From: Novosphingobium sp. PhB57 | GTDB lineage: Bacteria > Pseudomonadota > Alphaproteobacteria > Sphingomonadales > Sphingomonadaceae | Assembly: GCF_004342985.1 (NCBI RefSeq) | Contig: NZ_SMBO01000001.1 | Span: 1,587,037-1,651,036 of the forward strand | Direction: 5' to 3' | Length of the DNA: 64,000 nt | Shown here: positions 8,276 to 15,224 of the stretch, in pieces | How positions within the stretch are numbered: position 1 is the first letter of the stretch | How the letters are laid out: the number at the start of each line of letters is the position of its first letter | Position numbers and translations under genes: made by a program | Notes under the pieces: generated by a model | Told to the model about the DNA's origin: nothing | Database searches by the model: none | What the model saw: only the letters and a program-made list of their open reading frames with translations

Positions 8276-8710
8276 CTAGAACGTTTCATCCACTACGACT
8301 TTATCGCCATCCATGGAGTACGTCACCCGTTCATCGGCTGGATCGTCACGCCACCTTCCCGGACCAGAGCCAGGATTGATATCGACGGCACGCCACAAGA
8401 TTCGATTGCCTTCCAGCCGACAATCATTCTTCCACAAGGTATTGTCCGAAGAGCGGCGATAGGAAACCCGGATGATCTCGCCCGCCATCGGCACGGCCTT
8501 CATGGAAGCAACAGGCTGTTGAAACAGCTTTGCTATCCCTGCCTTGCAGATGAGAGCCGCTTTAGCTGGATCGATGACCGCTGACGGCACTGGCATTGCA
8601 TTAACTTCCACGACGGCGGAGGTAGGCACATCAGACGCCACCTGAGTTGGTCTCTCGCACCCCACAAGGGAAAGCGAACAGAGAAGGGGAAAGTATATCC
8701 CTTCCTTCAT
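8276..8710 (-). CDS. Putative lipoprotein, last gene of exported three-gene operon
   Basis: 144 residues. A short hydrophobic N-terminus ends in the lipobox LVGC with Cys18, so it should be lipidated in the envelope. Two further Cys (about residues 55 and 97) could form a disulphide. The body has no family I recognise. Its ATG overlaps the stop of the preceding gene as ATGA (8707-8710), which indicates translational coupling. Confidence 0.65.
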   Translation of the reverse strand: MKEGIYFPLLCSLSLVGCERPTQVASDVPTSAVVEVNAMPVPSAVIDPAKAALICKAGIAKLFQQPVASMKAVPMAGEIIRVSYRRSSDNTLWKNDCRLEGNRILWRAVDINPGSGPGRWRDDPADERVTYSMDGDKVVVDETF

Positions 8711-9183
8711 CGCAGCTTCCTCGTTTCGCCGTAAGGATCGGTAACCTCAAGGGATACAATGGTGTCCGTCTTGGAATTCCACTTGCAGGTGTAGCGGGAG
8801 GTAAGCTTCGCGCCGAAACCGTTAGTGGAGTCGAACTTCTTCGAAACGACTCCGATGTCACCTTCCGCATGGAAAGACCCACCCCACTCAGGGTCGAATG
8901 GGTCTTCCGACACCAAGACGCTTTTGACCGCCAAGTCGCACATAGCGTTGGTGTTGGTTTCGCTGGGGCCGCGTGTTGCCCTTTCCACTTCGGCAGCTTG
9001 TTCATCCTTTACGTGCTGAACTGCTGATTGCTGGAAGGAATATACTGTGTAACCGAAGAGCGCGAGCGCCCCCACGCCGAGGACGGTCAAGCAGCCGAAG
9101 CATCCCCGCTTCGCCGCCGGTCCATCATCAAAGACACCATCCCACCAATCGCGTTGCCTTTTTCCTCCAATTTCATCACTCAT
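8707..9183 (-). CDS. Membrane-anchored protein, middle gene of exported three-gene operon
   Basis: 158 residues from the ATG at 9183, chosen because it overlaps the upstream stop codon as ATGA. A cytoplasmic N-terminus (about 27 residues, with CFGC) leads to one hydrophobic segment (about 28-48), then an extracytoplasmic domain with a Cys pair (in AMCDLAV and RYTCKW) and a WGGSFHAEGD stretch. It resembles type II membrane proteins with a small periplasmic domain. No family recognised. Confidence 0.65.
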   Translation of the reverse strand: MSDEIGGKRQRDWWDGVFDDGPAAKRGCFGCLTVLGVGALALFGYTVYSFQQSAVQHVKDEQAAEVERATRGPSETNTNAMCDLAVKSVLVSEDPFDPEWGGSFHAEGDIGVVSKKFDSTNGFGAKLTSRYTCKWNSKTDTIVSLEVTDPYGETRKLR

Positions 9184-9500
9184 GCTGCTGGCACCGCCGC
9201 GCAAACCAGCGTTCCGATCAACTTACCATCTTGGTCGAAATCATCGGCAATCTCGCACCCGGTCACCTGCTTTGCTGCTTGGCGCATCCGGTTTCGAAGC
9301 TTGTAGCTGTACCCCGGAACGATCAGGCCAGTGCCGACAACCTTTACGCTATCGTTGTCATAACGAATGATCTTGAATGCCTGCCCTTCGACTTCGGTCT
9401 TATAGCGTGCCACCGCCTTTGCACCGGCGATGGCAGGCGATGCCAATCCATACACCGGCAGCAGAATGGACATTGTGAACGCAATACGTCGCAAACGCAT
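9180..9500 (-). CDS. Small secreted protein, first gene of exported three-gene operon
   Basis: 106 residues with a clear signal peptide (basic MRLRR, hydrophobic core, cleavage likely after SPAIA at about 25). The mature part is about 80 residues with two Cys (in TGCEIAD and TLVCAA) and an acidic DDFDQDGK turn. It is followed without a gap by the membrane-anchored gene (ATGA overlap at 9180-9183). Function unknown. Confidence 0.65.
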   Translation of the reverse strand: MRLRRIAFTMSILLPVYGLASPAIAGAKAVARYKTEVEGQAFKIIRYDNDSVKVVGTGLIVPGYSYKLRNRMRQAAKQVTGCEIADDFDQDGKLIGTLVCAAVPAA

Positions 9501-9835
9501 ATGATTCCCCCATGTTCACCGCGCCATCCCGCCAGCCGGGACGGTTAGTCGCACGTGAACACAGGGACACGCGCCCTGCGTATTCCCCGAAGGTATTTTA
9601 TTCAGCAGGCCGCCCGACCTGAAAAGGCCGAGTACCTGTGTTCACCGCGCGAATGCGGGCTGACCCTCACGACTAAGATTAGGCCAACGATCAACCTTTA
9701 GATTGTACGAGCCGTTGAGTCTACGAGGTAATCCGCGACACCGTGACCCTGCTTTCCCACCGGGCGATACCGAAGCCGTTGGCGAGGCTCACAACTTGTA
9801 GGTATTGAGCCCGCCTTCCAACCAGCACTCTGCTT

Positions 9836-9867
9836 GGATCATAAGATATAACCTTGCATTATGATCC
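9836..9867. promoter_or_regulatory. Palindrome 1: GGATCATAA-N14-TTATGATCC
   Basis: A perfect 9-bp inverted repeat ending 48 bases before the recombinase start. Candidate recombinase binding (res-like) or operator site. Confidence 0.55.
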
Positions 9868-9870
9868 ATG

Positions 9871-9898
9871 GCTCATAATAATATGGCATCTTATGAGC
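9871..9898. promoter_or_regulatory. Palindrome 2: GCTCATAA-N12-TTATGAGC
   Basis: A perfect 8-bp inverted repeat directly next to palindrome 1 and sharing its TCATAA core. A further single half-site (TTATGAGC) occurs at the start codon (about 9914-9921). Confidence 0.55.
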
Positions 9899-9915
9899 GA
9901 CTCGAAGGGACATTT

Positions 9916-10515
9916 ATGAGCAGGCTGGCATATTTTCGGGTTTCTACTGGCGATCAGTCCATTGAAGCGCAGCGCTCTTCATTGCCGGGGCCGTTCGACA
10001 AGGAGTTTGCAGACGAGGGCATTTCCGGTGCGATCCCAGCCGAAAGCCGTCCAGGATTCGCCGCCATGCTCGACTATGTTCGAGAAGGGGATACCATTCA
10101 CGTTGCCTCTATCGACCGGCTTGGACGCGACGCCCTTAATGTCCAAGCGATTGTGCGGAAGCTCATCGAAAAGGGCGTCACCGTTGAAGTGCTTGGCCTT
10201 GGCGCTATCGCAAAGGGCGTAGGCGAACTCATTGTCGCCGTTCTCGCTCAAATTGCAGATATGGAGCGCAGCCGGATCAAGGAGCGCTGCGATGCAGGCA
10301 GGGAAGCCGCCAGGGCATCGCTAACGACAACAGGGAAGACCCATAGAGGGAAGGCAAGCCTTGGACGACCAATGGCAAACGATGCATCAACCGTTGCGCG
10401 TTGGCGCACCGAACACGAGGCGAGCATCCAAGTGACGGCTACTCATTTCAATTTGTCACCAGCAACGGTGAAACGGTACTGCGCATCTACTAATAAAATT
10501 AAGTCGAAATCTTAA
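9916..10515 (+). CDS. Small serine recombinase (resolvase/invertase family)
   Basis: 199 residues from the ATG at 9916, which has a GAAGGGA ribosome-binding site. The resolvase domain is complete: YFRVST with nucleophile Ser10, the DEGISG segment, REGDTIHVASIDRLGRD with the catalytic Arg pair, and the long E helix (VAVLAQIADMERSRIKER). A short C-terminal HTH (about 160-195) binds DNA. Size and organisation match Tn3-type resolvases and DNA invertases. The adjacent palindromes are its likely sites. It might resolve island multimers or invert a segment; no transposase partner is present. Confidence 0.9.
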   Translation: MSRLAYFRVSTGDQSIEAQRSSLPGPFDKEFADEGISGAIPAESRPGFAAMLDYVREGDTIHVASIDRLGRDALNVQAIVRKLIEKGVTVEVLGLGAIAKGVGELIVAVLAQIADMERSRIKERCDAGREAARASLTTTGKTHRGKASLGRPMANDASTVARWRTEHEASIQVTATHFNLSPATVKRYCASTNKIKSKS

Positions 10516-10631
10516 AGTGTATGCACTAACCCTTGCTGCATTAACCTACGAGATGCTATAGACGGATTTACCTTGCACCCGGCGAAGGGCAATTCAGCTA
10601 TTCCCGTAAAAAAAGGAGAATATTAGGATTA

Positions 10632-10877
10632 TTGAACTTGACCGATACGACACCCAAAGAGGCCATTGGCCTAAAATGCTACGATTGTAATTATGACGAA
10701 TTATCTGCCGGTACATTTTTACAGCAGACCGCTGCCTGTATAAATACCAGTTGTCCACTCCATGAACATCGCCCCCTTCCTCGATCCTGTCGAGTTCGCG
10801 GCGAAGTAGATGCCGATGCTATACGAAAAATTCGAGAAATGATTGATCGGGTAAATCGGGAGCGAAGCAACCGATAA
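10632..10877 (+). CDS. Small Cys-rich protein with putative zinc site (phage-type)
   Basis: 81 residues. The pattern C-x2-C (CYDC), then C-x4-C (CINTSC) followed by PLH-x-HRPLPRSC, matches small Cys-rich proteins common in prophages and islands of alphaproteobacteria, presumably zinc-binding. The rest is a charged helix. The start is uncertain: TTG at 10632 is used, with a strong AAGGAG 13 bases upstream; TTG at 10638 is possible. Function unknown. Confidence 0.55.
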   Translation: MNLTDTTPKEAIGLKCYDCNYDELSAGTFLQQTAACINTSCPLHEHRPLPRSCRVRGEVDADAIRKIREMIDRVNRERSNR

Positions 10878-10930
10878 TGCCCTTCAAACGACCGGAAAAC
10901 CCAGTCGTTTTGAGCGCCACAGCGCGATGA

Positions 10931-10959
10931 GGGCCTTCCCGTAAGGGAGAGGCCCTTTT
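10931..10959 (+). terminator. Rho-independent terminator
   Basis: GGGCCTTCCC pairs, with one bulge, to GGGAGAGGCCC around a GTAA loop, then TTTT. It lies downstream of the Cys-rich gene and in front of the convergent ABC-type operon. Confidence 0.7.
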
Positions 10960-11124
10960 CATTGTCGAAAGCCTGCGACGCGCCAATTGACAGTCTTTTC
11001 ACGCCCATCTCTGCACGAATCCAACCCGCACATTGAAATCAACACAGATCATTACAGGCGCTAGATTTCGATACGGCGATTCGGGCCGAATCGGAACCGA
11101 CAATTTCCGATGCGATGAATGCAC

Positions 11125-13026
11125 TCACAAGTTGAGCGTCATTTTTTCCTGGGTGAAATAATGGCCTACAAATTTCACATCGCTGCGAACTGCCGGCGAC
11201 AAGTCTGCTGTTGCTAACAGGATTTGCCAGTCTCCATTTAGTGCCTGCGTTCGCCGGACTATCGTCTCATGCAAGCGATAGTAGCGCGCAGGCTCCATTC
11301 CTTTATCCTCAAGGTTTTCGAGCATAAGAAATTGTAGATGCCGCATCGTTTTAAGCCAGTTTGCAGCGAACATTTCACCCATGAAAATTGAGTTACGCGC
11401 ATAGCTTGTTGAACTAGCCGAAAATGAAGTTTTTCCACTGATTGAGAAAACGTTAGATCGATAGTCAATCTCGACACGCGGCTCGTTATGGAATTCAGAT
11501 TGGCGGTCTAAGTCGGCATCGAGGATTTTTTCCGCCTCCCCGCCCACGGCAGAGAGGGCAGACCCAAGTCTAAGAAGGGCACTGTTGCGGGCTATGTCCA
11601 AACTTTCCTTGAGTGCAGCGGCAGAACTGGAAAGCCGATCACGGCCTTCTCGTAGATCTTCAAGCTTCTGCACAACCTTTTTGTCTCGACGAATTCGTTC
11701 CTTTTCGCCCCCGATGAAGCCCATTCTGTTTTGAACTTCTGTTAATTCGGCTTGCACCTTGCTAGAGAACACAGCCTTCTGACTATCTATATCAATCATT
11801 GTGATATCTATAGATCGATTAATTTCTCTAATTTTACGTTGGATACCAGCGAGTTTTTCCTCGCGAATCTTTTGAATTCGTTCGGATTGCTCAATTTGGG
11901 AATTAGTCGAATTTAGCAATGAAATGAAGCGATCGGACGAATGGTTCTCTGAACTAGGGCTATGACAGAGGTGGCAATGATCTGCCTCCGGCTCTTCAAC
12001 AATTGGAACTCCGCAAGCTGGACAGGCATCAAAGTGAAGCGTCCCTAGCTGGTCAGCAGCATGAATTGCTTGCACGAGAGCGCCCGTTCGTTGACGCAGT
12101 GAGCGTATGAAGTCAGCCGAGTCCCCCGCCTGCAGTTCAATTTGAACCATTTCTCGTTCAGCGTCTGCCAGCTGAGCCTTTTTCTCAGTAACGAGTCGCG
12201 TGAGTTCCACCAGGCGGGAGCGATCAATATCCGCGGACGTAACTGGCTCGATAAGCCGGCTTTTCAATTCCAATGAACGATCTTCGAGTGCATCGAACTC
12301 ATTGTTCAGCTTTATTTCAGCTTCCGCCAAGGCTATGGAGTTAAGTTGCTCGTAATCGGAACCTAACAGAGCGTTCCCTGCAGCCACTGCTCCTAACGCC
12401 TGAGCCAATTGCTTCTCGGTTTCCCGCAACTCGGCTTCCATTGCGCTGATATGGTGATCAGTACCCCCTAAAAGAAAGTTGCCTATGGCCTCTCTCGTAG
12501 AAGGTTTATCCCATTGAGGCTCGTGCCGGAGTACGGTTGAATTGGGGCTTTCTTGGTCGGCATAATGAGCGCGAAGAAATTGATTGAATGTAACGAAGTC
12601 GCCTGTTTCACCAAAAGCCTCAGGCATTTGGAGCAGATTGAATAAATACTGGCTGAAGCTCTGTTTATCAGTAGCGCGGCTATACGGAATTTCTATCCAA
12701 GCATCCATAGGAGCTACGAGCGCAGCACTTAATGCACCATCAATCACAATGGTCGGAGGGAATCCCGTCTCAACTATCTGACGAGAAATCGTAAAAATCG
12801 ATTTGCCGATCTTGATTTCAAGAAAAACTCTATCGCATGATAATGCGGCATCTGTCCATTGCCTTACGGGAATAGTGCCACCTAATCCGTGATAGATAAT
12901 TTTGAATAGCGTCGATTTCCCTGAAGAATTTTGCCCTTCAAATACGTTGATGCCATTTGACAGAGTTTCATCAAATGCAACTTTGCCTCGCGCGGCAATT
13001 CTAATCCGATTAATTATCAAAGGCAT
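11125..13026 (-). CDS. Rad50/SMC-like ABC ATPase of an ABC-3C type system
   Basis: 633 residues. Walker A GQNSSGKST (residues 31-39, Lys37) starts an ABC head. Two long coiled-coil arms (about 190-325 and 365-475) flank a hook region with CPAC (335-338) and CHLC (351-354), a zinc-hook or zinc-ribbon arrangement as in Rad50. The C-terminal head has a Ser-rich signature-like stretch (about 530-545) and the strand FLMLENLEDKGM, where Glu570-Asn571 stand where Asp-Glu or Asp-Asn is usual. It is the last gene of a four-gene overlapping operon. In ABC three-component defence systems this protein is the DNA- or invader-sensing ATPase. System membership is inferred from domains and gene order. Confidence 0.8.
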   Translation of the reverse strand: MPLIINRIRIAARGKVAFDETLSNGINVFEGQNSSGKSTLFKIIYHGLGGTIPVRQWTDAALSCDRVFLEIKIGKSIFTISRQIVETGFPPTIVIDGALSAALVAPMDAWIEIPYSRATDKQSFSQYLFNLLQMPEAFGETGDFVTFNQFLRAHYADQESPNSTVLRHEPQWDKPSTREAIGNFLLGGTDHHISAMEAELRETEKQLAQALGAVAAGNALLGSDYEQLNSIALAEAEIKLNNEFDALEDRSLELKSRLIEPVTSADIDRSRLVELTRLVTEKKAQLADAEREMVQIELQAGDSADFIRSLRQRTGALVQAIHAADQLGTLHFDACPACGVPIVEEPEADHCHLCHSPSSENHSSDRFISLLNSTNSQIEQSERIQKIREEKLAGIQRKIREINRSIDITMIDIDSQKAVFSSKVQAELTEVQNRMGFIGGEKERIRRDKKVVQKLEDLREGRDRLSSSAAALKESLDIARNSALLRLGSALSAVGGEAEKILDADLDRQSEFHNEPRVEIDYRSNVFSISGKTSFSASSTSYARNSIFMGEMFAANWLKTMRHLQFLMLENLEDKGMEPARYYRLHETIVRRTQALNGDWQILLATADLSPAVRSDVKFVGHYFTQEKMTLNL

Positions 13027-13537
13027 CAGACATTATATCCCGCTGAAACTCCATCAAACCCGTTCGGTCCTTAAGCCCTCCCGCTCCTTTTAAGCCATGC
13101 GATGTCAGCATTTCGCGCAGATAGTTCCATATCGGCGCCCTACTTTCCTGGTATTCTGCCATCGACATGCTCAATGTCTCGTTAGGAACAAAGTCATCGC
13201 TGAGCTTGATCTGCATCCGCTCAAATGCGGTCCGTTCAAGAACCCTTTCGTAGACGAGGCTATTGAGCGCCGCATTTTGATAGCCGTGCATATTAAGAAG
13301 CGTTGCTGCTGGCTCCGCTACCAAATGATAAGGACGTTCCGCCTCATAGCTTTCAGCTAATCGTTTCGGCACCTTGCCCCGGATTCGAAATGAAGCAAGT
13401 TCAAACGGGAATACCGAATAATAATCGAAAATTCGGTAAGCATCGCGCTCAAGTTCTCCGCTATATCCAATGATAGAAATCGCCCTAAACGCGGTATGAT
13501 AAACATCATTTTCAGGATAGAAGGCTAGGTGGAACAT
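13010..13537 (-). CDS. ABC-3C middle component (MC)-like protein
   Basis: 175 residues, soluble. The N-terminal pattern (FRAISIIGYSG, then a helix with RIFDYYSVFPFEL) matches middle components of ABC three-component systems, which link the ATPase to the effector subunit. It overlaps the ATPase gene by 17 bases and the preceding gene by 13, so expression is coupled. Alone it would be called hypothetical; the call rests on its place and the leading motif. Confidence 0.7.
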   Translation of the reverse strand: MFHLAFYPENDVYHTAFRAISIIGYSGELERDAYRIFDYYSVFPFELASFRIRGKVPKRLAESYEAERPYHLVAEPAATLLNMHGYQNAALNSLVYERVLERTAFERMQIKLSDDFVPNETLSMSMAEYQESRAPIWNYLREMLTSHGLKGAGGLKDRTGLMEFQRDIMSDAFDN

Positions 13538-14097
13538 TTTGCATACTCAATGAAGCAATTGTCTGCCAAGAAGAATAGCAATCCCAGCGCCTCCATTCGA
13601 CCGTCGAAATTTGGAAGGCCAATTAGATTATCGGATAGGAAGTTTATTACCTTATCATCGAACAATGAAGCCTGAACATCGAACGTAATTTCATCGATTC
13701 TTGGGTAAATTTGCTCTCTGAACACACTGTAAGCGTGCTTAAATGCAGTAACCAATATTGCCTGACCGGACCTGTGCCGCCCCATCACCTCATAAAATTT
13801 TGCAAAACTCTCTTTGGCTTCTATAGCAAAATCATAATACTTAGAATTACAGCCCGCTTCGGTAAGTTTCGATTCCAAATTTCGTTCTGTTGGTACTCGA
13901 CCGTAATGTGCGAGTTGTTCTATGAAAGTATCTAACGTTTCGCCTTGATCGATCTCGTCTAGGCAAGCCGCGACAAGTTTCTGGAGCGATGGATTAACCG
14001 TAGCTCCAGAAAGTATGATGTTTGTCTGATTTCCAGCGGAAACGTTCGTCGCAGTTATATCGCGAAGCCCGGTCGATGGCCCGGTGAGCAGCCCCAA
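13525..14097 (-). CDS. ABC-3C C-terminal-domain (CTD)-like component
   Basis: 190 residues from a TTG start at 14097. After a short beta-rich lead (RDITATNVSAGNQTN) comes a helical domain ending in LGLLFFLADNCFIEY, a version of the G-hh-YFLTGNCHI-like ending typical of ABC-3C effector CTDs; a lysine-rich helix with the Ala-x2-Lys-Glu pattern (AIEAKESFAKF) also fits. In known systems the CTD is fused to a toxic N-terminal effector. Here no effector domain is fused; the gene just upstream encodes a tiny membrane protein instead. Confidence 0.7.
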   Translation of the reverse strand: MGLLTGPSTGLRDITATNVSAGNQTNIILSGATVNPSLQKLVAACLDEIDQGETLDTFIEQLAHYGRVPTERNLESKLTEAGCNSKYYDFAIEAKESFAKFYEVMGRHRSGQAILVTAFKHAYSVFREQIYPRIDEITFDVQASLFDDKVINFLSDNLIGLPNFDGRMEALGLLFFLADNCFIEYAKCST

Positions 14098-14099
14098 GA

Positions 14100-14285
14100 T
14101 TAGTCTTTCTTGCTCGAATCACGGCCCACCACATCCCCGAGTGTATTAACATCGCGGATGGTGACCTTGTTGCTGCTATCAGATTTGTTTTGTCGGCTAA
14201 TTTTAACGGTAAGGATCGCGCCTCCCGCAGCACCTAAGCCCGCGCCCACTACAACCCCAACAACGAACGAATTAGGATCAATCAT
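14100..14285 (-). CDS. Tiny single-pass membrane protein, first gene of the ABC-3C operon
   Basis: 61 residues from the ATG at 14285, preceded by a G-rich ribosome-binding site. A Gly/Val/Ala-rich transmembrane helix (about residues 8-30) is followed by a basic stop and the polar motif VTIRDVNTLGDVVGRD, a type of beta motif often found next to effector-associated domains in conflict systems. It ends 2 bases before the CTD-like gene. Probable effector or membrane anchor of the system; a membrane-perturbing role is inference. Confidence 0.6.
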   Translation of the reverse strand: MIDPNSFVVGVVVGAGLGAAGGAILTVKISRQNKSDSSNKVTIRDVNTLGDVVGRDSSKKD

Positions 14286-14470
14286 AACCAATCACCCCCC
14301 AAGCGATTGATTTACTCGCATATCTATAAAAAACGCTCAAGAGCTTCAATGCGAATTCATCGCTAGCCCCCCCCCCTAAGCGATCTGCGGTTTGCAACAC
14401 CACCAACGCATGTGTGCGACCAGAGGTTGTGCAAAATAGAATTTTTCGAGGCAAGATTCTTCCCGCCTAT

Positions 14471-14947
14471 TCACCCATCAAACAAGCCGTCGATTTCCCT
14501 GACTGAAACGTGGGACTGATCCGCCGCCCTCAACGCGTGCAGGTGACGGACATGCACCATGTGCTTGTTATCCCTTGCCGAATATCGAGCGAGCGCCTTA
14601 ACCGCCGAGAACACCCCGTAATAGCATTCTGTCCATTGCCCGTCCGGCTCGACCTTGATCACAAGCAGGAGGTCCGCCTCCCCTCTAAAGCCGATGGTTG
14701 AAGCCGCGTGGTTCGCTTTAATTTGGACCGTCTTACCATCCGGCGTAGTCGCGTCATACCCGTTCGATCCCGCAGGAGCTTTTACAAGCCCATAGTGCTT
14801 GATCGCGACAAACTCGCCATAGTCTCCGAGTAAGTTCCCTAGCCCTGCCCACCGAAACTCAGGCGCAAGCTCGCGAAGAGCATTTTGTGCAGAAAACAGC
14901 GTTGCCATGATGTGCTGGACGGCACGAACCTTTGACTCCTCGGACAC
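14471..14947 (-). CDS. DUF6998-type PD-(D/E)xK-like protein
   Basis: 158 residues. GNLLGDYGE (Glu45), then GYDAT (Asp65) and VQIK (Gln75-x-Lys77) form the Glu...Asp...QxK arrangement of restriction-endonuclease-like folds, as in DUF6998 proteins. The C-terminal part (ECYYGVFSA) also fits that family. A nuclease activity is inferred from the motif only. It is transcribed in the same direction as the ABC-3C operon but 185 bases upstream, so it may be a separate unit of the same defence cargo. Confidence 0.65.
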   Translation of the reverse strand: MSEESKVRAVQHIMATLFSAQNALRELAPEFRWAGLGNLLGDYGEFVAIKHYGLVKAPAGSNGYDATTPDGKTVQIKANHAASTIGFRGEADLLLVIKVEPDGQWTECYYGVFSAVKALARYSARDNKHMVHVRHLHALRAADQSHVSVREIDGLFDG

Positions 14948-15045
14948 CCCTTGCCCCCATGCCTCTCAAATTGGATCGGAGACTTCATTGGCCACAGCAG
15001 GGCCAAAAATCACGAAAAATTTGTCGGTGTGCGCTACGGCTGAGA

Positions 15046-15069
15046 TGTGAGACAAACTGAGAGACATTT
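15046..15069. repeat. Right pair of integrase arm-type repeats
   Basis: TGTGAGACAAAC and TGAGAGACATTT, 12 bp apart, inside the right end of the island. They mirror the pair at 4019-4042 in sequence and spacing. Confidence 0.6.
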
Positions 15070-15080
15070 GCCCTCTGCAA

Positions 15081-15110
15081 CCACCTAAGTGCTTGATTTT
15101 ACTTAGGTGG
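15081..15110 (-). terminator. 10-bp stem-loop across the island/tRNA junction
   Basis: CCACCTAAGT (15081-15090) and ACTTAGGTGG (15101-15110) form a perfect stem with a 10-base loop. It begins at the CCA end of the tRNA-Lys gene and could form in the tRNA transcript to end it or guide 3' processing. No U-run follows. Confidence 0.5.
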
Positions 15111-15130
15111 TGAGCCCTGCTGGGTTCGAA
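15106..15130. repeat. attR: 25-bp core repeat inside tRNA-Lys
   Basis: Identical to 3929-3953; contains the T-loop GGTTCGAA and the acceptor/CCA end of the tRNA gene. Confidence 0.9.
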
Positions 15131-15183
15131 CCAGCGACCTACTGATTAAAAGTCAGTTGCTCTACCGACTGAGCTAAGGGCCC
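15108..15183 (-). tRNA. tRNA-Lys (anticodon TTT), CCA encoded
   Basis: A full cloverleaf of 76 bases with the CCA included. The acceptor stem pairs GGGCCCT with AGGGCTC (one G-U), the D-arm has GCTC...GAGC, the anticodon arm has ACTGACTTTTAATCAGT with anticodon TTT, and the T-arm carries GGTTCGAAC. Its 3' end is the integration site of the island and remains intact after integration. Confidence 0.95.
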
Positions 15184-15224
15184 CCGTTGCCGGGCGCAGG
15201 CCGGCGAAGCGGCTGCGGAAGGGG

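Larger units (their letters stand above)
9501..9915. other. Intergenic region with palindromes upstream of the serine recombinase
   Basis: No gene seen. It separates the divergent secreted-protein operon and recombinase gene and should hold both promoters. The right end carries two perfect inverted repeats (9836-9867 and 9871-9898). Confidence 0.55.
3929..15130. mobile_element. Integrative genomic island in tRNA-Lys(TTT)
   Basis: An approximately 11.2-kb block bounded by a 25-bp direct repeat identical to the 3' end of the tRNA-Lys gene (3929-3953 and 15106-15130). A tyrosine integrase gene lies just inside the left end, the classic layout for tRNA-targeting elements. Base composition is visibly more AT-rich than the flanks. 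Cargo: a polymerase-like protein, an exported three-gene operon, a serine recombinase, an ABC-3C type cassette and a DUF6998 protein. No conjugation, capsid or terminase gene is seen, so it would need a helper to move between cells. Confidence 0.9.
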
